A stretch of 64,000 nucleotides of DNA, taken from NCBI GenBank assembly GCA_948567375.1, contig OX419762.1, forward strand, positions 41,645,034-41,709,033, in the 5' to 3' direction. Every line of letters begins with the position of its first letter. Positions within the stretch are counted from its first letter, which is position 1. Below the pieces are notes generated by a model. The model was not told where the DNA came from, made no database searches, and saw only the letters and a program-made list of their open reading frames with translations. The translations under genes were made by a program, and so were the position numbers. The DNA is from Lunularia cruciata (Eukaryota > Streptophyta > Marchantiopsida > Lunulariales > Lunulariaceae). Shown here one piece after another: positions 1 to 11,700 of this stretch.

Positions 1-166
1 AAAGTGGCTCAAGGAAGCTTCTTGAGAAGCTTCTCAAGAGCCTTGTATGTTCCCTATAAATATTAGAGCCAAAACTCATGCTAGGCCTTTGGAGTTTCCC
101 ACACTCAAGTGTCCCAATGTGATCTTCGATTCTCCTATTTCTCGCCTCGGTCTTAGGTCTTTTACA
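1..166 (+). repeat. 3' part of a family A LTR, cut by the window edge
   Basis: The segment matches the promoter-to-end portion of the family A LTRs seen elsewhere in the window. It has a GAAGCTTCTTGAGAAGCTTC dyad cluster, TATAAATA at about 54-61, the CTCATGCTAGGC stretch, and the terminal GGTCTTTTACA ending at 166. No tRNA-Met primer site follows, so it is the 3' LTR of an element lying to the left or a solo LTR. The target-site duplication cannot be checked because the left end is outside the window. Confidence 0.85.
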
Positions 167-439
167 AAGTCATTTTCAAATCCTTGTTTGGACTAGGCAG
201 GTTTGGAGTGTATCCACAAACCACATGTTGCTTTTCTCACACCAAAGGACAAGCACTTAAGGCAAAATGGTTTTCTACAACAAAAATGACAATAGTTCTT
301 GGACAAATGCTCTCACAACCGGTAGTAATTATGAGTGAAGATTCTATGGATTGTTGAATATTCCTTCCTTATACTTCTCTACCAAACATCAAGGTTGAAG
401 CTACACCATTGTGTTTGATACATTAGCTAAACTTAATAC

Positions 440-900
440 ATTGGCCGTTGGGAAAGTTTACCATTGGTGCTATCCGTTACGGCATGCCAAGTAACATGGA
501 ACTCCAATTGGGATTGCATGGCTTCATCAACTTCGAGCTTAGTTGGATGCCTATCATTCATTTACAGGTGATAGGTATTCCTCAAATAGGTACTAACCAG
601 TTCAAGAAGCAAATGAAGGTAGTAGAGAAAATCTATCTCTTATTTAGATAGAAAGTATTCAAGTAAGAGATGGATGTTCACAACTACCTTCATGAGAACA
701 TAGTGTATCCCAAAATCTTTATTTGAAAGTTAGGATAGTCTGATTCATTTTCTCTAACACCACCCTTTACTTAAAATAGGATACAAGAAGGTGGAGGAAG
801 AAGTGGCAGATATGTTTATTGCAAATGATTTTTTGTTGCATTCTTTTCCCATACCTGCTCAAAGTACAAGGAATTTCAAAAACTTGGAAGACAAGATTTT
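440..900 (+). pseudogene. decayed Ty1/copia RNase H remnant
   Basis: Fragments in shifting frames resemble the end of a copia polyprotein in the right order: an LGLHGF stretch (near 510-530), a K-K-Q-x-K-V-V segment (about 605-625), MDVHNYLHENIVY (about 671-709), which resembles the copia HIDVHYHFIRE motif, and KVEEEVADMF (about 790-820), which resembles the EDQVADIFTK motif. Frameshifts and stops separate them. The individual matches are weak; the ordered set is the argument. Confidence 0.4.
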
Positions 901-2169
901 TGGATGCTTGTGAGTTTGGTAGTCTTGTATGCAAGTCAATCCAAGCAACATGCTTTCTCCATCTTGTAGATGGTTGAAGTATTGTCCTATAAATGGCAAA
1001 AGATTCTGATTTGTCCTTTTTGTTATTCAAGGGTTTTATTATCCATTTCTTCGTAATCTCAGGTCCATTCATGTGTTTGATTGGGAATTTTTATGACAAA
1101 TTGCACTTTGTAGTATTTGTTGTGAATATGCTTTCATGTAACCACAAAAGATTGCCAAGCCTTGCAGCCATAGATATTGACATCCTGTTCAAGTTACTCT
1201 CTCCATCAACCATACTATTACCCTTTCGGCTTTCAAGTGAAATTAAACAAAAGGCTTTATTTTGAAATTTTAGTTTATTGACTTCTTCATTACGGTAAGC
1301 ATGTGTCATGTCATGTTATGCTTGACTCACAGTTTGCTCTTAACTCTTATTTCTACTTTGTGTTTTTGTGGGTGTCTAGTGTTTTCTCTATAATTCTCGT
1401 CTTTCATCCAAGGGAATTTATTTTACAATGTTGATAGACACTAAAATTAGACCCATTCCTGATTTTAAATGTAACTTATCCAAAAATGACTCAAAGAATA
1501 CATATAAGGTATATTGTACAGTCTATCTCATACAAATCCAATTTAATTCTTTGAAGACGGTTTTATTTGAGGATATTCTATTCATGTAATAAATAGTATT
1601 ATGAGAGATTAATTAAATTTAACTTTTTCTTATGAGAGAAACTGAATTTGGATCAAAATATCGAAAGAATATTTACGATCCTTTTAACATGTTCCAGGTA
1701 GAAGATATGTTCCCTATAGAGAATCTCTACATAATATATTGATTGATATTTGATGCACGCATGGGTAGAATTAGGTTAATAGCCATATGCTAATAATTTT
1801 GACGATAAGTATCTATATTTCTGTCCGTTAAATTCTGATAAATAATAAATAATAAATAAATAATTGTTTCATTTAATTAGAAATTAAATATACTTCGAAT
1901 GATAAATATTTATTAAAATTTATGATTATTAAATATAAAAATAAAATTATATTCTATATTAAAAAGTCAATTTTTTTTTTTTAAAGGTACATATAGTATG
2001 AATAAAACCACATGTCATAGCTGCATCGTGACTCAATGCTGGAGTTCGTCGCGACGGACGGTACGCGACTGTCGGAACTACCGTAGCCCTAGGAATCACG
2101 AAACTCACTGAGGATTCAGGAATTCAAAGGATTGTGAACCGAGTTCAGCAGTGTCGAAGCTGGGAGCAA
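901..2169. other. AT-rich spacer upstream of the SET gene
   Basis: No convincing coding sequence. About 1500-1980 is strongly A+T-rich with a T run at 1972-1982. The more G+C-balanced stretch from about 2020 probably holds the 5' untranslated region of the downstream gene. Short overlapping ORFs on both strands here show no family resemblance. Confidence 0.5.
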
Positions 2170-5100
2170 ATGGAGACGATGGCTATGGCGAGGCGCTTGG
2201 CCAGTCCGTTACCATCGACAATTCCATGGTGCGCTCGTCGATTTTGCTATGCAACGCGAGCCCAGCAAACACCCGAACTTCGACAATGGGTGGAGAAGCA
2301 GGGTGGATTTGTTTATCCGGGAGTGGAATTGATGCAAGATGGGCAATCTGGTCTTGGATTGCTCGCTACGCAGTGGATACCTCGGGGGCAGACGCTTATC
2401 ACTTTGCCATCACACCTACCGCTCGCGATGCGTTCTGCTGACTCAAATTCTCTGGCTAATGAGGCGCTCCAGACTATCGCTAGTCGTGTTCCAGGTCTGC
2501 ACAATGGACTTGATGCTTGTCCGATATTTTGGGTCGACTCTTTTCGTCTCAATATAATGGAATTGTATGGAATCAAGTCAATTCTTTCTTCTCTTTTCAC
2601 CCGTTTTGGGATTCAGTTTTTGTAGACCGTCCTATTTACATCGAAAGAATCCTTAAAATTAAGTGTTCGTCGATTAAAGTACAAGTTATATTGATTCAAT
2701 TGCCAGCCACATGAGAACCTTGACCTATCTGGGACTTCAAGTTCCACGAGTTAATCACGAAGAAGTAATTTGTTTCTAAGTCTTGATAAAGATTTCGAGC
2801 ATTGACCTCGGCCTTAAACCCTAGACCGAAACAAGAGTAAGCCTACCTGTCAGACAGGAGTTGTAAGCTTCACTTCTAGTAAGATGAAGCGAATTTCCCT
2901 CTTGATAACCAAAGAAGGGAATCTGCAACTGCTTTTCTTCTACTGTCTTTGGTCATCTCGCAAGGCCGGAGAATAAGTGTTCTGGTTATTGTTGCATTTG
3001 TCTGTGTTGAACTAGTGTCGCTCGCTCTTCTCTAGAGTAAAAGGAGTGAATATGGATACCGGGTGGAGCCGATGTGGCAGAGGAGTTATGGTCTCTACGG
3101 TTGGGATTGAGACTGCTGAATGAGAAGGCAAAGGAGAACTCATTCTGGTGGCCATATATCAGTCTTCTCCCACAACGGTTTCAAATTCCGGTGTTTTTTT
3201 CTGGAGAGGAGATTGGATCTTTGCAGTATCCACCTTTGATTTATCAGGTAGATATCTTACTTTCTTATATAGTTTCACTTTCGTTCCCTCTGTAGAAATT
3301 TCCTAGAATATAATGAAAATTATCTAAATGAGTATTTCTATCTTGTCTGTAGGTTTATTTAATCATACTTATACTTATATATATCGTACTTATATCATGC
3401 CTTGGCACTCATGAGTTTTCGAGCAGAAACTCGATATGAGGGGTACTGACTCTATCTCAGCTACTTCGGCACTGCGTGAGGCACTGATGAAGTGGCATGT
3501 GTTTTCATGGAGACGTACTATGGCCGTCTTCTGCTTCCCTCAGTGGTTTGGTTTCTCTGGACTCAGGCGTCCATAGCGCTTGCTGTGATATATCGATATC
3601 CAGTCCTTGGATGCTTTGCTCGTTTTCCCTCGTTCTCTGAGCGATTTCTTCTTCCAGTGCTCTTTCTCCTACACCTTCCACGACTTTCGTTCCTGACAAA
3701 GATCTTCCTTGCCCCGCGATATATTCTCCTTCCCGTGCTCTTTCTCCTACACCTTCCACGATTGTTGTTTCCTGACTCCGATCTTCCTTGACCCGCGATA
3801 TTCACATCTGTAAAATACTTCTTGTCTCTTGATACCAGTTTTTCTCCATCCGTTTAAGTTGGCCGTTTATTCCTGATGTATTTTTTCGCTACTGATGTGG
3901 GAGGTCGGCATCCGCTTCTTTGATGGCTGCCTCTCAAATATGCGTATTGCTATCTACTGGTTTCTCAATGACATTTACTTCGCCTTTGATTTGCTGATGT
4001 TTCTTCTCTATATATGTAGTTGTTCCAATAGGTTTGCTTCGATTATGCCATTGCTGTCGGATACCTTCGATGCATTCTAACTTAGGGATTTCATACTACT
4101 TTAGCGTTGCGTACCATGCACATCTTGCTTCACGATCGTTTGCAACTCATGAGTTCTGGATAACCCGTTCCCAGAACGGCATCTGTTCTCGTATACCTAT
4201 ATATATCATACTTATGTACCTTTTAATGTCAGGCTTATTTGATTTCTTTCCGGCAAATGAGCGAAACATTGAGAGTGTTATTTCACAATTTGTGCTCATT
4301 AGTCAGGTCGAACCTGTCGTTTGACAGTAAATCTTATCTTCAAATCCGATTTTACAGAGGTTTACATTTGTATGATATAACTCGGTTGTCATGGAGTACT
4401 TGACTTTTCAGTTCTGGGCTTGCCAGTTGTAGTGAATGTCTCGTGAATTTGATATATGTTCTGGGCACGAGCTCCAGATGCTGATCAAATGGTTGACCTG
4501 TCTAGGTAAAGAAGAGGTGTCAAGTTTTGTATCAAGCTTCTACGAAAGAGATACCCTCTGTAGTAGAGAGTTATCCGGAGGAGAACCATCCATTTGGTGG
4601 TCAGCAGGTGGACGGAGGTGCCTTAGGCTGGGCTATGTCTGCTGTTTCCAGCAGGGCCTTCTGTTTGCAGTCTCCCTCGGGTGATTCAGAAAGAGTTCTC
4701 TTGCCCCTGATTGACATGTGCAATCATAGTTTTGCTCCTAATGCGCGGCTAGAACAAATACCTACTGCTGACAACACAGACTACATACTTCAGGTATGAC
4801 TTTCACCTTGTTAAGATGCTGAGAATCTGGCTAGCAGCACACATGCTCTCGTTCTGCTTTAAGCACACCTTGGGCGGAACTTCTCGCAATATTGGACTTG
4901 TTTTCCTCTTATCTAGAACCCGTGTGGAACGTGGTATCTGTGGAGAAGAACATCAGATAATGAATGGAACTTCTCCTATGACTTCTCATTTCTGGAAATG
5001 ACTGACGACGTTATGTTGGAAATGTTGCTCATACATTATGCAGGTCGTTGCAGAGTCCTCTTTGGAGAAGGGTATGCCACTGTCGTTGAACTACGGTGCA

Positions 5101-6013
5101 CTCAGTAATGACCTGCTGCTTTTGGATTATGGTTTCATAGTTACCGGCAACCCACATGATCGTGTCGAATTAAAATACGATCCATCACTTCTGGAAGTTG
5201 CACGCATGGCTGGTGGTTTAAGTAGTCAAGGACTCCCCTCTTTTGCATCTCCTGCACCCTGGCAACAAGCTCTTCTTGCACAACTACGCCTTCAAGGTGC
5301 CGGAGCAACATTTTTGGTGCGTGTCAGTATTGATTACTTTTCTGTTTCTTAATTTATTGTTAAATTCGCAAGCATTACGTAATCTCCTCACTGACAATGA
5401 AAGTGGATTGGAGAAGGCAGTTTATGTCTTCTGTTCCTAACTTTTCTCATTAAAGATGTGAAGGGATCTGTTAAGTTCGTCAGCAAGAGTGCTGTAGAAC
5501 GTTTAAAGTAGTCACTTACAAATCCAACTCGCAACTCCAGTAATTCTGAATGTGTGAATTTTCCCAGGGTGGCTTATATCCATGGTTGAATCTCTGCAGA
5601 TTACTTTAGGTGGACCCGAAATAGTGGATTGTCGGCTCCTCGCTGCGCTGAGAATACTCTATGCGGGTAATGCATCTGAACTGCGCCATCAAAGTCTGCA
5701 GCAGTTGCAGCAATGGGGCTCACAACCCCCTCTTGGCTTTGAGAACGAGCGAAATGTTCTCCGAACTCTGGCAGCTTTATCTGCTTTGGTTCTCACTCGT
5801 AGCTTTGGCACAACACTGGAGGAAGACAAGGCATTGTTAGAAACGGTAGAACAATCGAGCAATCAGCAGCTTACAATAGGATACCGACTGGAGAAGAAGC
5901 AGTTGTTGCTGGATGTAATAGAAAAACTGAAAAGTAGACTAAAAACTTTAAAAGGTGATGGGAAGTTAGAGACTCAGGTATCGGACGGCAAAAAGGGCAA
6001 GGGATTTGGATGA
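2170..6013 (+). CDS. SET-domain protein lysine methyltransferase, Rubisco LSMT-like family (5 exons)
   Basis: Exons that join in frame: 2170-2494, 3081-3247, 4506-4793, 5044-5316 and 5600-6013, giving 488 aa. All introns are GT-AG. The start is the ATG at 2170; the frame extends upstream without an ATG. Residues 1 to about 40 are rich in Arg, Ser and Ala like an organelle transit peptide. The split SET domain shows GLGLLATQWIPRG near the N-terminus, ENSFWWPYISLLP, VKKRCQVL at the exon 2/3 junction, GWAMSAVSSRAF, DMCNHS (N237-S239) and NYGALSN with Tyr277. The C-terminal half (VDCRLLAALRIL and beyond) fits the Rubisco-LSMT substrate-binding domain. The family methylates lysines with S-adenosylmethionine, often in chloroplasts; the substrate here is unknown. 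The 3' splice site at 5599 was chosen because the alternative at 5567 in phase 0 hits a stop. Confidence 0.85.
3651..3803 (+). repeat. 78-bp tandem duplication in SET-gene intron 2
   Basis: Two adjacent copies, 3651-3728 and about 3729-3803. Each contains GTGCTCTTTCTCCTACACCT, then a CTTCCACGA segment, a GATCTTCCTTG segment and CCCGCGATAT. The copies differ by a few substitutions and small indels. They lie in the 1258-bp intron (3248-4505). Confidence 0.85.
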
Positions 6014-8510
6014 GTTTACCTTCTTTCGATATAAGCTCTTTCTATCAGTAAACATGTGATCTGTTTATACTGCCTTGGTTGGGTAATAAATGTCACAATC
6101 TTGTACACGCCCCTAATTCACTCCCCTATTTCGTGAATCTTCTTCCTACCTAAACTTTCTCGTTCTTGATGAAGTTGCTTGCTTACGACTGTCCATCACT
6201 GTAAATTCTCATCCCCGGATTCGAAACCGGTGTCCATTGAATGTCAATTGAAGAGAGGCTCACTGCCTTGAATCAGAAACTGGACGTGAGAGTTTAAAGA
6301 TGAACCAGTACTTCGATACAACGCTAAAGGACTCAGGGTAGAAGAAAGCGAGGGTTCAAGGAAGAATGATCTAGCAACTATCTGAGTGCATATCAGAACT
6401 ATACGTAAGTGGAAAAAACGGCAATAATTGAGAACAAGACTTCGCAGTACATATACTAGGAGCATGACGGATGTAAATGGTCCCCATCACTTTGAATCTA
6501 CCTGGGGGAAAATCTAACACTGCTGTAATGGTAGAACAAGACTTATATCTCCAAAGGTATGTAACAGAGTATCTTGTCCAGACGTCAGTGATGTGTCCCA
6601 GCGATGAACTAAGATGGAACCATGAGTTTCTTGGAAAAAGTCGATCTCCAATCCTCTATGCTCAGTGTCTACAGGTACCGCCTATACGCTGGCGATTCTT
6701 GAGCTAACAATCACAGAGAAGAAGAGGGATTGAAGAAGAGTTATACGAAGACAAAACGACCGTTTGTCTCCGTATAAACTCGCTGCGATAATAAGAGAAT
6801 CGTATCAGATACAGTGAGTAACCTCTCTACTCACTGTAGATTAAGGATCTGAACCAGACGTTTGAGCAGACCAAACTATCTTGGTTTCAAATGTGCCGTG
6901 TTCAGTGCTTGAGCAGATCATGATCGTCCACACCTATCTGATACTAGGCCAAACTCCTGAAAGATAGAACTTGTCCAAAACCCAATAAGAGGATAAAACA
7001 TGCAATATTCGCCACGAGAGGCTCATGCAGGTAGAGACAAGAGCTACTCTAAAGTACGTATCGAGTTCTCCAAAACATCAAGAATATAGCACGACTGTGC
7101 TCCTCGAGGATTGATTGACAAGTATATGTGTTCTGTTGATTCTAGGGCTCACCAAAGAGGACAAAATAGTTTATTTGTTATTCAAGATGCAGAATCGTGC
7201 CCACAAAGTGGTCGTACCTTGGACTTACTTTAAAATCTATTCGCGATAGGGAAACGCGAACAAACCAACACGAAACGGCTAATCTACTTTAATTTGGGAT
7301 GATACCGAATCTCTTTATAACTCTGCTGGTGTAGCAATTTGGAAAAAGGATTGTATCCATGAGTGAGTGTAGAAAGGGAAAAAGAAAACAAAACAGGACT
7401 AAAAAGTACCACGAGGGAATAGAGAGCACGAGACCCAATGAAACAAAGGGGCGAACCTTTGCCAAACCAAGGTCCCCAAGCCAAGCCCCGGGGAAGTTTA
7501 CTTAGCTAGTATTGCCTTGTGTGTGATAGAGATACTCTAATGGTATATCTAGTGCAATGCACTATAAAATAAAATAAAAATCTACTATTGAACTATGTGA
7601 TAGTGATCTCTAACGTATTTGGTAAATGGGAGCGAAGGCACTAGACGAAGGCAAAAGCAAAATGATATTATATTCGCGAGACGGGGGATCGATGTTCCGT
7701 TTAGCAATTATCGCGAAAGGATCGAGCGAGGTGATTTACTAAGGATAACTGCAGCGGGCTCGTGTAAGGGAAGGATCCCAACGAGCAAAAGTTTTTTTAC
7801 TTCAGGTCTTGCTTTGTTCGATGCATGTAGAATTCGTGCTTTCCGTATATAATCCCAATTGAGATCAGATAGCTAATCTTCTACCTGAACAATCCATTTC
7901 CATTTCACCATTCAGAGTTTCTACTTGGAAATAAAAGACAGCACTGTGCTATTCAGTGTGAATTAACTTAGAACATACAATTGAATTTGTGTGTGCTAGG
8001 TTGATCATGATGTAGTAGAACTATCAGTGAATTACCTACGCGGTAGAGTTATGAAATTCCGGTCTATGGGAAGCCCATTCAACAATTAATATAAATAGTC
8101 TGTTTGTTTCGCACCTACAATCTGGAAAGTTAATGAACATCACCATGGATGTGGGTTTTTAGCTTGTATTTCAGTCATTCCATTTATTCAACGCTATTAA
8201 TTTCAATTCACTTATACCTCTCGTAGAACTTACAAGCGGTTGCATCGTCAAGTCCTTGTTCCATGATATCAAGTTTTGACTGTTGGCGACCCATGTGAGT
8301 ATAGTAAAGTACAAAGTTTGGAAGACTTTGAAGACCAGATGAGCTAGTGCATAGTTCAAACAGCCTGCCCCAACAATCAGGGGACAGATGGCTATCAGAG
8401 GTCATGGAGAGAGTGCGGGATTTCGTCGTTTCATGTATGTCATTCCGACACTCCATGCGAATTCTTCCAAACTCATCTCCTTCACTTGATCTGCACTTGA
8501 GACCAGCACC
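6014..8510. other. intergenic, SET gene 3' side to subtilase promoter
   Basis: The first about 100 bp is the likely 3' untranslated region of the SET gene (ATAAATGTC near 6087). Beyond that I recognise no gene. A minus-strand ORF of 82 codons at 8208-8456 and a plus-strand ORF at 6477-6707 show no motifs and no splice-linked partners. Confidence 0.5.
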
Positions 8511-8519
8511 TATTTATAT
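8511..8519 (+). promoter_or_regulatory. candidate TATA box of the subtilase gene
   Basis: TATTTATAT lies about 190 bp upstream of the ATG at 8712, in a position that would give a 5' leader of roughly 160 bases. Chosen by motif and position only. Confidence 0.3.
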
Positions 8520-8711
8520 GTATCTTGTCCAAACAGCATTCGACTCACTCGTTCTTCAAGTCCTCTAATTGGAAGAAAAGAGAGTCGTTAGCTTTCCACA
8601 TCTTTTCCACATTGGAAACTGACATTCATTCGTCCATTGCAGTTTCCCTTGAAGTTATAATCACAATAGTCAATCCTTCCTTACAAGTGAGTCAGTGGCG
8701 CGGTTACTGAC

Positions 8712-11700
8712 ATGAAAATGGAGCGTCTGATGCATATGGACTCCAGAATATGGTTACAACTGGTTCAATTAAGCTTGGTTTCATTTTGCTTCTTCGGAAC
8801 TGCTTCATCAAATAAGGTAATATGGATTTGATTTCTCACCCGTCATAAAGCATGGATGATTTAGACTGATTCGCACCTGATATAAATATATAAGATGGGA
8901 ATCAGATCAGATTCAGAGATCAGATTAAGGATATTTGCCGATCACGGAGACCTCCAGAGAATACTCATTGAACAGCTGAAATTGCAAGTACTAGCATGGT
9001 AGTGATACTTTCACTGTAATATCAACGCCTTCTCTATAGGTCATCTTTTGTGCCGCTAACACTATCTTAAATGTGATGTACACATTGTGAATTCAAACAG
9101 GTACATATTGTCTATATGGGTCACGGTCATACCGACATCGATATGCAAGCAAAAACTCGGGAGAAACACGACGAGATACTATTTTCTACCTTTGGCGAGT
9201 AAGTACGAGTACTATACGGTCTGGAAACACCATGAGATACATTTCCTACCTTTGGCGATTAAGTACTAGGACTATACAGTCTTGAAATTTCTTATGTGGA
9301 GTTTCGGATCACTAGTATTTCATTGGAAGTTTGAGTTGATTTCTCATCAGAACACAGTATGCAGATATGCATTCATTTCTGAGAATCTTCAGGTCTCCAT
9401 CTAGTCACATGTAGATCTTCTAGGTCTATTTTACTTTGAGCTAACATTCGAATCCTACAAATTGCGGTTCAGTCGGGATATGGTGCAGGATTCACTGGTA
9501 TACAGCTACACGCATTCATTCAGCGGATTTGCTGCCAAACTTTCAAGAGAACAAGCTTCCGAAATTTCAAGTAAGAAACAATTAATTTAGATTACCTGCT
9601 AATATCATTGAGACGAAGTTGAGATTGTATGCAGTGAGAATACATATTAGCATCTGCAAACAAAAAGCAGGGTATCTGCCATCCCTGGATCTGTTTGGAA
9701 CAGATGTTCAAGACGAATCTTCAAGATGACCTCTAGCTCCTTCGTTATAAGCTCACTCATAATCGCTCACTTGTATTTTCACATGTGTGGCATCACAGAA
9801 ATGGAAGGCGTACTGTCAGTCTTTCCAAACACCCGGGGTACTCTCTTCACAACTCATAGCTGGGGATTTCTCGGGTTAGAGGACGTTGAGAGAAATTTCA
9901 TGACAGAAATATTTCATTCCAACGGACATCCGACTCAAGGACCTTTGGCCTCAAGCATATGGGATCAGGGAAACTTCGGTGCAGACATGATTATAGGCGT
10001 CATCGATACAGGTACTTCAGATTGGGATGTGCGGAATGCTTGGCATAACATTCTCCTTAAGTAAACAATCAGTTCAAAGTTATATGTCATCCAATATTCC
10101 TCAGTGGCATTCTGTGCTGACGCTTGTCTTAGAATCTGGACTAAATCTTAGAGAATCAGTCCAAATATGGCACTAAGACCGGGAGCTTCATTGATGTCCA
10201 GGAATTTGGCCTGAATCTGAGAGCTTCAATGATGATGGACTCTCTGATATACCCGCAAGATGGAACGGGAGCTGTGTTGAAGGAGAACAGTTCACTGCAG
10301 CCAACTGCAACAAGTATGTCAATGAATGAAAATAGCAGCCCACTCATTGCAGCTGCGATTAGAGCAAACATTTTCAGAGAGTGGAAGATAATGAGAAATT
10401 AGATCAACTTTCTCTAGGGCTAGTACCAGGTGTTCTTCTCGGACAAACGTTGATCCTGAAAGTTTGTAGAAAGTTTAGACTTTTAACTTCAAAGCTAGTC
10501 TGGACAGACAAATATTGTCTTCAGATTCTTGATTGCCAGTTATCTACTTTGGAGGATGCAGGAAATTGATAGGAGCCAAGTATTTTTTTAAGGGTGTTGA
10601 GGCTGAAGTCGGATCCGTTAACGACACAGCAAACTTTCTATCTGCACGCGACAACGTAGGACATGGTACACACACTGCTTCAACTGCAGCGGGGAGGATG
10701 GTCTCTAACGTGAGTATCAACGGCTTTGCGAACGGCACAGCCAAAGGTGGAGCACCGAATGCCCGACTCGCTATCTACAAAGTTTGCTGGGAGGACCCAG
10801 CATTAGGTCCCGAAGGTGCCCCCTGCTATATGGCGGACGTAATGGCAGGTATGGAGGAGGCTGTCAAAGATGGTGTGGACGTCATATCGATCTCACTCGG
10901 TGATCCAGAGGCTCTTGCACTTCCACTTTTCGAGCAAGGCAACAGCATTGCTTCATTCCATGCCATGCAAAGGGGTGTCTTGGTCGTTTATGCGGGTGGA
11001 AATGAGGGACCAACCCCAGGAACAACTGCTCATATTGAACCTTGGGCGCTCACAATTGGAGCTACTACCACTGACCGCCAAACTGGGGTTGGTGGTGTTC
11101 TACTCGGAAATCAAATTCGCGTTGTTGTAAGTCAAACTGTCCTGCTCAATCAATTTTATTTCAAACTAATGAAGGTTTCTAATAAATGTTTGTCCCCAAA
11201 GAGTTTTACCAAGAGAACGTAGGAGCACTATAAACACAGAATGTTGCTTTCATCGTAATGGGCTTGACGGACTCATTCACACTTGCCATCTGCTGTGTAT
11301 TCACCTAAGCACCTTACTTCGTTAAAATTTTTAAATGCAGGAAAATATACCCATTAGATGGTTAACGGCTGTGACACCTGCTTTTCTTAGTAAAATTTTA
11401 TGAATCTCAATGCAGGGTGCAAGTATCACCAATTTAGATGAATTCAACGCATCCCTGATTTTGTCGAAAGACGCGTTCTCCTCGAACGCCACAGATGCAG
11501 AGTAAGTGAATCCACACTCGCCCAAACATAATTTCACACACTGTTATAAACGAGATTCAGATTTATAAACAGGTTCAGTTTCTATTGACTACATATTGAT
11601 ATCCTGATTCGCTATAAAAGCTGGCAATTCATATTGTACATTGCGAGAATATTTTTGCCCGCCAGATGGCTGAGTTGAAATGCAGTAAATGAAACCTACA

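Noticed and set aside
2134..2169. Upstream GTG start for the SET protein
   Set aside because: A nuclear plant gene would use ATG; the ATG at 2170 gives a transit-peptide-like N-terminus.
5568..5599. Splice acceptor at 5567 for the last SET-gene exon
   Set aside because: Joined to the donor at 5316 it runs into TAG within 14 codons; the acceptor at 5599 keeps the conserved LGGPE segment in frame.
8208..8456. 82-codon minus-strand ORF upstream of the subtilase
   Set aside because: Starts with ATG but shows no family motif and overlaps the likely promoter region.
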